A DNA stretch of 12,048 nt from PALSA-911 sp037442565. GTDB lineage: Bacteria > Pseudomonadota > Alphaproteobacteria > Acetobacterales > Acetobacteraceae. The notes beneath the pieces were generated by a model. It saw nothing but the letters and a program-made list of their open reading frames with translations, made no database searches and was not told the DNA's origin. Below are positions 1 through 6,206 of the stretch, piece after piece (positions within the stretch are counted from its first letter, which is position 1; the number at the start of each line of letters is the position of its first letter). The stretch covers positions 1-12,048 of the forward strand of contig JBBIQA010000140.1 in NCBI GenBank assembly GCA_037442565.1. Reading direction: 5' to 3'. The translations under genes and the position numbers were made by a program.

Positions 1-50
1 GGGTTCTAAGGGCTTGCCCTTAGCGGGGTCCAGGGGCAGAGCCCCTGGCC
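1..50 (-). repeat. Two-hairpin intergenic repeat, left copy
   Basis: Two perfect hairpins lie side by side. Positions 30-37 (CCAGGGGC) pair with 41-48 (GCCCCTGG) around a 3-nt loop. Positions 6-13 (CTAAGGGC) pair with 16-23 (GCCCTTAG). Read on the minus strand, the element begins four bases after the stop codon of the molybdopterin oxidoreductase gene and aligns along its whole length with the element at 11934-11984, which is in the opposite orientation. It may serve as a terminator for the minus-strand operon, but no T-tract follows the stems, so that role is inferred. The style matches two-hairpin repeats I associate with Acetobacteraceae genomes. The element may continue beyond the window edge. 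Confidence 0.75.
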
Positions 51-54
51 TTCC

Positions 55-2142
55 TCACTCAGCCGCCTCCGCCAGGACCGCCGCCTCGGCGCGCATCCAG
101 ACGGAGGTGTCGTGGAACACCGCGCCGCCCATCGGCGGGGCCGGCTCGTCGCTGGTCAGGGCGTTGATGCCGATGCCGCCCTCGAACGCGGCATTCGGCC
201 AGACGCTTTCCACGATGATCACGCCTGGCTGCATGCCGCCGGTGATGCGGACATGCACGACCACCTCGCCACGTTCATTTCCGAGGCGTACCTTGCCGCC
301 TTCTTCCAGGCCGAGCCTGGCGGCGTCGTCGGGATGGATCATGGCGGTGGGGCGATGTTCGCGCTTTTGCGACTGGGGAACTTCCGTGAAGCTGGTGTTC
401 AGGAAGTTGCGTGCCGGTGCGGTGACCATGCGGAACGGCCGGCTGGGGGCGGCGTCGTCGATGATGGCGAAGTGGTCGGGCAGTTTCGGCATCCGGGCAT
501 GGTTCGGTCCGATACGGCTCCAGTCCGGCGCGAAGTGAAACTTCTTGTCCGGATGGCCGAAACCGTTGAGGAAATGCGCGTCGTCGAATTTTGGATGCAC
601 ATCCAGCCAGCGCTGTTCCAGCACCGTGGCGGCGTTCGGCCAGCCGGACGAGGTCAGCAACTGGTCGATCAGTTCCATCGCCGTCATGCCGAAGCCGGGA
701 TGCACGGCGCCGAGGCGGCTGGCGAGGCCCTGGTGCACCTCGTGGTTGGACCGGCAGGTGCCGGGCGGCTCGATCAGCTTGGGGCCGATCTGGATATGGC
801 TGTGCCCGCCGGCCTGATACAGGTCGTCGTGTTCCATGAACATCGTCGCGGGCAGAACGATGTCGGCAAGTTGCGCGGTTTCCGTCATGAACTGTTCGTG
901 CACGCAGGTGAACAGATCCTCGCGCAGGAAGCCGCGACGCACTCGGTTGCTGTCGGGCGCGACGGTGACGGGATTGGTGTTCTGCACCAGCAGGGCGTGC
1001 ACCTGTGGGCCGTCCCCGAGCGCGTCGCGGACGCCGGTGAGCACGCTGCCGATGCGGCTCATGTCCAGCACGCGGGTCCTTGGATCGCGTACGTCCCAGC
1101 CCTCGACCAGGGATTTGTTCCAGTTATAGACGCCGCGGTTGTTCCAGAACGCGCCGCCGCCCTCGTGGCGCCACTTGCCGGTCACGGTCGGCAGACAGGT
1201 GACCGCGTGCAGCGCCGCGGCGCCGTTGCGCATGCGGGTGAAGCCGTAGCCGGTGCGGATATAGGCACGCTCGGTGTCGCAGTACAGCGCGGCAAAGGCC
1301 TCGATCTCCGCCACCGTCAGGCCGGTGACGGCTGAGGCCCATTCCGGCGTGCGGGTACGCAGATGCGCTTCCAGCTCTGCCGGCATGTCGCTGTACTGCG
1401 CCATGTAGGCGCGGTCGGCATGGCCGTCGCGGAAGGCGATGTGCATCACCGCGCAGGCCAGCGCGCCATCGGTGCCGGGGCGCAGCGCCAGGTGCATGTC
1501 GGCGTGCTGTGCCGTGCCGGTACGGTAGGGGTCGATCACCACCAGCTTCGCGCCGCGTTCCTTGCGGGCATGGGTGATGTGCACCATCACGTTCACCTGG
1601 GTGGAAACGGGGTTGCCGCCCCACACCACGATCAGGTCGGACTTCGCCATTTCCCGCGGGTCCGGCCCGGTGAAGCGGCCGACCCCGGCCATCCAGCCGG
1701 CCTCGCACAGCGCGGTGCAGATGGTGTTGTGCTGGCGCGAGTAGCGCATGGCGTGGCGCAGCCGATTGATGCTGTCGCGCTGCACCAGGCCCATGGTGCC
1801 GGAGTAGTAGTACGGCCACACCGCCTCGCTGCCGTACTTCGCTGCGGCGTCGATGAACGCCTCGGCGGTGCGATCGAGCGCCTCGTCCCACGTGATTTCG
1901 CGGAACTGGCCGGAGCCTTTGGGCCCAGTCCGAATCAGCGGCTGGGTGAGGCGATCGGGGTGGTGGATGCGGTCGGCGTAGCGCGCGACCTTCGCGCAGA
2001 TCACCCCGGCGGTATAGCTGTTCGCCGCGGCGCCGTGCACCCGCCCGATGCGGTTGCCGTCCAGCACCTCCACTTCCAGCGCACAGGTGGAAGGGCAGTC
2101 GTGCGGGCAGACGGAACTGCGCCGATCGATGGTTACAGACAT
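55..2142 (-). CDS. Molybdopterin-dependent oxidoreductase (DMSO reductase/formate dehydrogenase-like superfamily)
   Basis: This 695-residue protein belongs to the molybdopterin bis-guanine-dinucleotide oxidoreductases. An N-terminal [4Fe-4S] motif is visible: C12, C16, C20 and C49 (CPHDCPSTC, then ICAK). The catalytic Molybdopterin domain covers roughly 60-480 (WGGNP near 175, NTNPV near 390, DIVLPATMFMEHDD near 430), and a C-terminal Molydop_binding beta-barrel covers about 570-690. The stretch TICTALCEAGW places C146 (or C142) where formate and nitrate enzymes carry their Mo-ligating Cys/Sec; this is inferred by position. There is no Tat signal, so the enzyme is probably cytoplasmic. Its start overlaps the upstream HD-domain gene as TGATG, implying coupled translation. 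No electron-transfer subunit or cofactor-assembly gene is in the window. The substrate is unknown. Confidence 0.9.
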   Translation of the reverse strand: MSVTIDRRSSVCPHDCPSTCALEVEVLDGNRIGRVHGAAANSYTAGVICAKVARYADRIHHPDRLTQPLIRTGPKGSGQFREITWDEALDRTAEAFIDAAAKYGSEAVWPYYYSGTMGLVQRDSINRLRHAMRYSRQHNTICTALCEAGWMAGVGRFTGPDPREMAKSDLIVVWGGNPVSTQVNVMVHITHARKERGAKLVVIDPYRTGTAQHADMHLALRPGTDGALACAVMHIAFRDGHADRAYMAQYSDMPAELEAHLRTRTPEWASAVTGLTVAEIEAFAALYCDTERAYIRTGYGFTRMRNGAAALHAVTCLPTVTGKWRHEGGGAFWNNRGVYNWNKSLVEGWDVRDPRTRVLDMSRIGSVLTGVRDALGDGPQVHALLVQNTNPVTVAPDSNRVRRGFLREDLFTCVHEQFMTETAQLADIVLPATMFMEHDDLYQAGGHSHIQIGPKLIEPPGTCRSNHEVHQGLASRLGAVHPGFGMTAMELIDQLLTSSGWPNAATVLEQRWLDVHPKFDDAHFLNGFGHPDKKFHFAPDWSRIGPNHARMPKLPDHFAIIDDAAPSRPFRMVTAPARNFLNTSFTEVPQSQKREHRPTAMIHPDDAARLGLEEGGKVRLGNERGEVVVHVRITGGMQPGVIIVESVWPNAAFEGGIGINALTSDEPAPPMGGAVFHDTSVWMRAEAAVLAEAAE

Positions 2143-2711
2143 CAGCGCTCCGGTTTCAGGCAGGCCGTGACATACGGCAGGAAATGTGTGGCCGGCGGGG
2201 TGGCGAGGTCCTTCACCTTCGCCATCTCGTCATAGCGGCGCAATTGCACGGCTTCCCGCCAATGCGCCAGCGCCTGAAAGGCGGCGACTTCGGCCTGCGA
2301 CATCGGACCGCCCTGCAGCGACAGGCTGAGGACGGAATCCTTCGACAGCTTGGCGAAATAATCCGCCTCCGTCGCGCACAGGAAGCGCTTGGCGGCGACA
2401 TGCAGGCGCACCGGCTCGGTCACCTCCGGGCCGAACCATTGCACCAGGAAGTCGTGGCCAACCTGCTCGTGCCGGTCATCGATGCCGCGCTCGGCCGGGT
2501 TCTCGCCTAGGTCGTGCACGAGATGCCCGACATCATGCAGCAGCGCCGCGGTGATCAGGGCCGCTGGATGGCCGTCCCGCTGCGCGAACATCGCCGCCTG
2601 CAGCGCATGCTGGCGCTGCGTCACATCGTGCAGGCCGTACTGGCCGTCCGCCTTGCCATCCAGCAGATGATGGATGTGGGCAACCCGGTCGTCGGTGTTT
2701 GTCTCGGTCAT
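2142..2711 (-). CDS. PhnZ-type HD-domain protein, putative mixed-valence diiron oxygenase
   Basis: This 189-residue protein has a single HD domain. Candidate metal ligands are H35 (QRQHALQ), H59-D60 (LLHDVGH), H81 (DDRHE), H104 (RLHVAAKR) and D161 (RRYDEMAKV). Spacing, K108 and the LQGGPMS segment match the phosphonate-operon HD family typified by PhnZ, a diiron oxygenase cleaving C-P bonds, and its relative TmpB. Y25 fits a PhnZ active-site tyrosine, but H28 sits where I recall a substrate-contacting glutamate, so the substrate may differ. No phosphonate transport, PhnY, PhnW or PhnX gene is in the window. The gene lies 73 bp after the NIPSNAP stop, with AGGAG about 11 nt before ATG, and its TGA overlaps the next start. 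A plain HD phosphohydrolase is the alternative; family confidence is high, substrate confidence low. Confidence 0.85.
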   Translation of the reverse strand: MTETNTDDRVAHIHHLLDGKADGQYGLHDVTQRQHALQAAMFAQRDGHPAALITAALLHDVGHLVHDLGENPAERGIDDRHEQVGHDFLVQWFGPEVTEPVRLHVAAKRFLCATEADYFAKLSKDSVLSLSLQGGPMSQAEVAAFQALAHWREAVQLRRYDEMAKVKDLATPPATHFLPYVTACLKPER

Positions 2712-2784
2712 GGCGGCGCCATTCGCTCCTGTTGCATGAAGCGCCCCTCCTTTCCGAAGGATATGGCGCGCCTGTTTCCGGTCG

Positions 2785-3402
2785 CTATTTTAGCGGCGAA
2801 AACGCCGCCGGCACCACCAGCATGTTCTCCATCTTCATCAAGGTGCCTTCCGGCGAACCCGGCGGCCAGATGCCGCGCGCCACTGCCTCGCCGCGGATCT
2901 TCTGCCGCTCGGCGGCGTCCTTGTAGGCCCAGATATGGACCCATTTGTTCAGCCCGCCGACTTCCGAGTACCAGGCGGCGACCAGCGGCGAAAGCTTCAC
3001 CCGCTCCTCGATCTTCTCCGCCCAGCGGTCGATCATGCCCGGCACCGTGCCGGGGGCCAGCGTGTAGCTGCGGATTTCATAGATGCCGCCAAGCGCGCGC
3101 GGCTCCAGCTTCGGGGAGAACGGGGCGGGCAGGAAGATCTCGCTCTTCTGCTCCACTGTGAACTCGCGCGTCGCCGGCGGCCAGCCCGGTTCCTTCATCG
3201 CGGCGGCGCGGGCCGCCACGCGGGCCTCGAACGACTCGTACGGCCAGACATGGATGACCTGATTGAGCGCGCCGACTTCGGTGTACCAGAACCCCGCCAG
3301 CTTGGAGTGTTTTTCCCGAATTGGCAGCGCGGCGGAGAACGCCTCCAGGAACTTGGGTACCGTGCCCGGCTTCAACTGGTAGGTGCGCATTTCGACGATC
3401 AT
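2785..3402 (-). CDS. NIPSNAP family protein, tandem-domain
   Basis: This 205-residue protein is an internal duplication of the NIPSNAP (dimeric alpha-beta barrel/ferredoxin-like) fold. Repeat 1 covers about residues 2-100 (RTYQLKPGTVPKF, WYTEVGALNQVIHVW) and repeat 2 about 108-200 (RSYTLAPGTVPGM, WYSEVGGLNKWVHIW). NIPSNAP proteins are small barrels often found beside catabolic genes; their biochemical role is poorly known, so none is assigned. The start at 3402 was chosen because GGAG lies 9 nt upstream and homology begins at once (MIVEMRTYQ). The frame stays open further upstream to 3783, but that part is low-complexity and lies opposite the divergent FAD gene. It is the likely first gene of the minus-strand operon, followed after 73 bp by the HD gene. 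Confidence 0.85.
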   Translation of the reverse strand: MIVEMRTYQLKPGTVPKFLEAFSAALPIREKHSKLAGFWYTEVGALNQVIHVWPYESFEARVAARAAAMKEPGWPPATREFTVEQKSEIFLPAPFSPKLEPRALGGIYEIRSYTLAPGTVPGMIDRWAEKIEERVKLSPLVAAWYSEVGGLNKWVHIWAYKDAAERQKIRGEAVARGIWPPGSPEGTLMKMENMLVVPAAFSPLK

Positions 3403-3434
3403 GGTTCGGCTCCGTCCCTGGGTTTCCGCCCCGA

Positions 3435-3462
3435 ACGTTAACGCCCCGGCGGTTGGGGTCAA
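3435..3462 (-). promoter_or_regulatory. Candidate promoter for the NIPSNAP-HD-Mo operon
   Basis: On the minus strand, TTGACC (3462-3457) and TAACGT (3440-3435) are separated by 16 bp. This resembles a sigma-70 -35/-10 pair. Transcription would begin about 25 nt before the NIPSNAP ATG at 3402, leaving room for its GGAG site. The -35 is good and the -10 weak. No experiment is implied. Confidence 0.4.
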
Positions 3463-3478
3463 TCGGCCCGACCAGGTT

Positions 3479-3526
3479 CCCTGACCTGGATCCCCCCCTG
3501 ACCTGGATCCCCCCCTGACCTGGATC
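3479..3526. repeat. 17-bp tandem repeat (about 2.8 copies) in a divergent promoter region
   Basis: The 17-bp unit CCCTGACCTGGATCCCC occurs at 3479-3495 and 3496-3512, and its first 14 bases recur at 3513-3526. The core CTGACCTGGATC starts at 3481, 3498 and 3515. A CCAGGT at 3472-3477 is inverted relative to the first ACCTGG at 3484-3489. The array lies between the divergent NIPSNAP and FAD genes, just upstream of the FAD gene start. It could be a cluster of regulator half-sites or a simple slippage product; the sequence alone does not decide. Confidence 0.9.
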
Positions 3527-3565
3527 AATGTGCCGGGCGTTCCGCTATCCCAGCCTGCCGTCCAC

Positions 3566-5278
3566 ATGAGCCAGCCTCTCGCCCTTGCGGATCGGACCGT
3601 CGATGTCGTCGTGCTCGGGGCCGGCGCCGCCGGCCTGACCGCCGCGGCCCTGGCCGGGGCCGGCGGTCTCGATGTCCTGCTGGTGGAGAAATCCGCGCAG
3701 ATCGGCGGCACGGCGGCGATTTCGGGCGGCATGGTCTGGGTGCCGGCCAACCGCAAGATGGCGTCCGCCGGCCTTGCCGACACCAGGGACGCGGCAAGGC
3801 GCTACCTTGAGGCGACGATACCCGATCTGCGCGACGGGGATCTCGCGCAGCACTTCCTGGAACAGGCCGACGGCGCGATCGCGGCGATCGAGCAATCCAC
3901 CGCACTGCGCCTGCGCCCGGTGCAGACCTATCCGGACTACTATCCCGACCTGCCGGGTGCGACGCTCGGCGGACGCGTGCTGGAGCCGGAGCCGTACGAC
4001 GCACGCCGCCTGGGCGCGGCCTTCCGGCTGCTGCGCGCCCCGCTGCCGGAGTTCATGCTGTTCGGCGGCATGATGGTCGACCGCGCCGACATCCCGCATT
4101 TCCGCCGCTTCGCCCGCTCGCCGCGCGCCGCCGCGCGGGTGGCAAAACGCGTGCTGCGCTACGCCCGCGAACGCCTGAGCGCGCATCGCGGCACGACGCT
4201 GGTGCTCGGCAATGCCCTGGTCGGGCGCCTGTTCGAAACCGTGCTCGCCGCCGGCGTTGGGCTCAGCCTGGAGACCCGGGCCGATCATCTCGTGCTGGAG
4301 CAGGGCAGGGTGCGGGGCGTCGTGCTGCAAACGCCGTCGGGCGAGCAGCTTGTTGCCGCGCGCCGCGGCGTGATCCTCGCCACCGGCGGATTTTCCCATT
4401 CAGCCGCGCTGCGGGCGAGCTATCTGCCTGCCGCCGCCGGAGCGTTATCGGCAAGCTGCGCGGCCAATACCGGCGATGGGATCGGCCTGGCTCTTGCCGC
4501 CGGCGGCCATATGGGCGCCAGCAATACCAACAACGCCTTCTGGGCGCCGGTATCGCCGTTCCGCCGGCCCGATGGCACACAGGCGGTGTTTCCGCATACC
4601 GTCACCGATCGGGGCAAGCCCGGCCTGATCGCGGTGGACAGCGCCGGGCGCCGCTTCGCCAACGAGGCGGTATCCTACCACGAGTTCGTCCAGGCCATGT
4701 TCCGTGCGGATAACGAGCGCCCGGCGATCCCCTGCCATCTGATCTGCGACCGGCACTTCCTCTGGCGCTACGGCCTCGGCGCCATCCAGCCCTTCGCCCT
4801 GCCACCGGCGCTGCGGCATTTCCGGCGGAGCGGATATCTGCGCCAGGCCGCCAGCATCGCAGATCTGGCCAGCGAGATCGGCGTCGATCCCGCCGGGCTG
4901 GCCGACACCGTTTCCGCCTACAACCAGGAAGCAAGACAGGGCCGGGACCCGGCATTCGGGCGCGGCGGGGATGCCTACCAGCGTCACCTCGGCGATGCCG
5001 CCCAGCAGCCGAACCCCTGCGTCAAGCCGATCGAGGCGGCGCCGTTCTTTTCCGTCGCGGTCTTTCCCGGCGACCTCGGCACCGCCCTTGGGATCGAAAC
5101 CGACGGCAACGCCGGCGTGCTCGGCCCAGATGGCCAGGCCGTGCGGGGGCTGTACGCCTGCGGCAACGACATGAGTTCGGTGATGAAGGGCGCCTATCCG
5201 GGGCCGGGCATCACGCTGGGGCCGGCCCTGACCTTTGCCTACCTGGCCGTGCAGGCGCTGCTGGCCGGCGGTCGGTAG
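3566..5278 (+). CDS. FAD-dependent oxidoreductase, 3-ketosteroid delta1-dehydrogenase/fumarate-reductase-like
   Basis: This 570-residue flavoprotein is of the FAD_binding_2 family. A Rossmann dinucleotide motif is at residues 14-23 (VVVLGAGAAG). VILATGGF lies near 271, and the C-terminal flavin-capping block is GLYACGNDMSSVMKG followed by YPGPG. In that last motif Y544 and G548 have the Tyr-x3-Gly spacing of the catalytic Tyr487/Gly491 pair of 3-ketosteroid delta1-dehydrogenase. PGDLGTALG near 511 also fits that group. The enzyme probably dehydrogenates next to a ketone or reduces an enone; a steroid substrate is not established. There is no secretion signal. The ATG at 3566 was preferred for its compact N terminus; GTG at 3530 would add 12 residues, and neither has a strong ribosome site. 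The gene is divergent from NIPSNAP and lies 83 bp before the IclR gene. Confidence 0.85.
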   Translation: MSQPLALADRTVDVVVLGAGAAGLTAAALAGAGGLDVLLVEKSAQIGGTAAISGGMVWVPANRKMASAGLADTRDAARRYLEATIPDLRDGDLAQHFLEQADGAIAAIEQSTALRLRPVQTYPDYYPDLPGATLGGRVLEPEPYDARRLGAAFRLLRAPLPEFMLFGGMMVDRADIPHFRRFARSPRAAARVAKRVLRYARERLSAHRGTTLVLGNALVGRLFETVLAAGVGLSLETRADHLVLEQGRVRGVVLQTPSGEQLVAARRGVILATGGFSHSAALRASYLPAAAGALSASCAANTGDGIGLALAAGGHMGASNTNNAFWAPVSPFRRPDGTQAVFPHTVTDRGKPGLIAVDSAGRRFANEAVSYHEFVQAMFRADNERPAIPCHLICDRHFLWRYGLGAIQPFALPPALRHFRRSGYLRQAASIADLASEIGVDPAGLADTVSAYNQEARQGRDPAFGRGGDAYQRHLGDAAQQPNPCVKPIEAAPFFSVAVFPGDLGTALGIETDGNAGVLGPDGQAVRGLYACGNDMSSVMKGAYPGPGITLGPALTFAYLAVQALLAGGR

Positions 5279-5299
5279 GGCGCGGCTCCGCCACGAGCG

Positions 5300-5326
5300 T
5301 TGCCAGCGCGCCCGTTCCGCTATACG
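5300..5326 (+). promoter_or_regulatory. Weak candidate promoter for the IclR-ThDP-SBP operon
   Basis: TTGCCA (5300-5305) and TATACG (5321-5326) are separated by 15 bp, a shorter spacing than ideal. The -10-like element lies inside the first 15-bp operator-like palindrome, as expected for a repressed promoter. This is the only promoter-like pair I see in the 83-bp gap after the FAD gene; no terminator is visible there, so read-through from that gene is possible. Confidence 0.3.
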
Positions 5327-5369
5327 GTACGTCATTACGAAATTCTGATGGCTGTTTCGCAATGCGGAA
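5315..5369. promoter_or_regulatory. Putative paired IclR operators overlapping the regulator's start codon
   Basis: Two 15-bp imperfect palindromes match each other at 11 of 15 positions: TTCCGCTATACGGTA (5315-5329) and TTTCGCAATGCGGAA (5355-5369). They start 40 bp apart, close to four helical turns. The second covers the ATG at 5362-5364. A further half-like arm, ATTACGAAA at 5334-5342, is inverted to TTTCGCAAT at 5355-5363 with one mismatch. IclR-family dimers and tetramers commonly bind paired palindromes beside their own gene, so autoregulation is inferred. Which protein binds has not been shown. Confidence 0.55.
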
Positions 5370-6168
5370 TACTGACGATAAATCGCGCGACCCTTATCTG
5401 CTGGGTTCCCTGCACAAGGGGCTCCAGCTGTTGGATTGCTTCACCCGGCAGAACAGCTGGAGCCTGGCCGAGCTCGCCGCCGAGCTGGGCCAGACCAAGC
5501 CGACGGTGTTCCGCATCCTGCACACCATCGAGGCCTTCGGGTATCTGCAGAAAGACCCCCAGACCGGCCGCTACACGCTGGCGATGCGCTTCCACACGCT
5601 GGGCTCCGCCGCCGTCCATCACGAGCAGCTGCGCTGGCAGGCATTGCCGCCCTTGCAGGACCTGGCGCGGGAAACCGGCGAGACCGTGCATGTCGGCATC
5701 CTCTACGACGGCGAGGCGATCTGCGTGCAGGCGGTGGACGGCACGCGCCTGGTGCGCATGCACGCCTTCGTCGGCAAGCGCACGCCGGCGCACGCCTCCG
5801 CGCTGGGCAAGGTGCTGCTCGCGCATCTGCCGGACGCCGAGTTCGACGCCTTCATTGGCCGCGGCCTGGCCCGCTTCACCCAGCACACGATCACCGATCC
5901 GGCGGCGCTGCGCGCGGCGATGCACCAGGTGCGCGCGCAGGGCTGGGCGATGGACGACGAGGAGATGGAGATCGGCCTGCGCTGCCTCGGCGCGCCGATC
6001 ACCGATCATGCCGGCCGGCCCTGCGCCTGCGTCGCGCTGTCGGCCCCGGCATCGCGCATGGGGCCGGAGCGGATCGCGGCGTTGACGCCGCAGCTCAAGG
6101 CCGCGGCCGCCAGTATTTCCCGGATGATCGGCAGCCCGTCGATGCAGGCCGGCGCGCGCATCGCCTAG
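5362..6168 (+). CDS. IclR-family transcriptional regulator
   Basis: This 268-residue protein has the usual IclR length and two-part build. An N-terminal winged helix-turn-helix occupies about residues 15-80 (LHKGLQLLDCF, then WSLAELAAELGQTKPTVFRIL as helix-turn-helix and a GYLQKDPQTGRYTLAMRF wing). A C-terminal GAF-like effector domain occupies about 90-255 (GETVHVGILYDGEAICVQ, HASALGKVLLAHLP, ITDHAGRPCACVALSAPA). The effector domain normally binds a small carboxylate or aromatic inducer; the ligand here is unknown. It is the first gene of a likely operon, 38 bp before the ThDP enzyme gene. A pair of palindromes in front of it, one covering its ATG, suggests that it controls itself and the two following genes, and perhaps the FAD gene. 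The ribosome-binding site is weak. Confidence 0.93.
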   Translation: MRNTDDKSRDPYLLGSLHKGLQLLDCFTRQNSWSLAELAAELGQTKPTVFRILHTIEAFGYLQKDPQTGRYTLAMRFHTLGSAAVHHEQLRWQALPPLQDLARETGETVHVGILYDGEAICVQAVDGTRLVRMHAFVGKRTPAHASALGKVLLAHLPDAEFDAFIGRGLARFTQHTITDPAALRAAMHQVRAQGWAMDDEEMEIGLRCLGAPITDHAGRPCACVALSAPASRMGPERIAALTPQLKAAAASISRMIGSPSMQAGARIA

Positions 6169-6206
6169 AGCTAAGTTAGTTAGTAAAGAAACAAGGGAGA
6201 ACGTCC

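Noticed and set aside
112..1335. Long plus-strand open frame opposite the molybdopterin oxidoreductase
   Set aside because: Antisense shadow of a clearly recognised enzyme; its composition is low-complexity and no family motif is visible.
2142..2711. Naming the HD gene phnZ
   Set aside because: Ligand spacing supports the family, but phosphonate genes are missing and a substrate-contact position appears changed, so no symbol is given.
3479..3526. Possible CRISPR array
   Set aside because: The repeats are 17 bp and directly abutting with no unique spacers, and no cas gene is near.
3530..3565. GTG start at 3530 for the FAD gene
   Set aside because: It is possible but has no clear ribosome site, and the added 12 residues match nothing I recognise; ATG 3566 gives the usual short lead into the Rossmann motif. 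Kept as an alternative.
3403..3783. 127-residue N-terminal extension of the NIPSNAP gene
   Set aside because: The extension is Arg/Ala/Pro-rich, lies opposite the FAD gene and tandem repeat, and the ATG at 3402 has a good ribosome site with the family N terminus.
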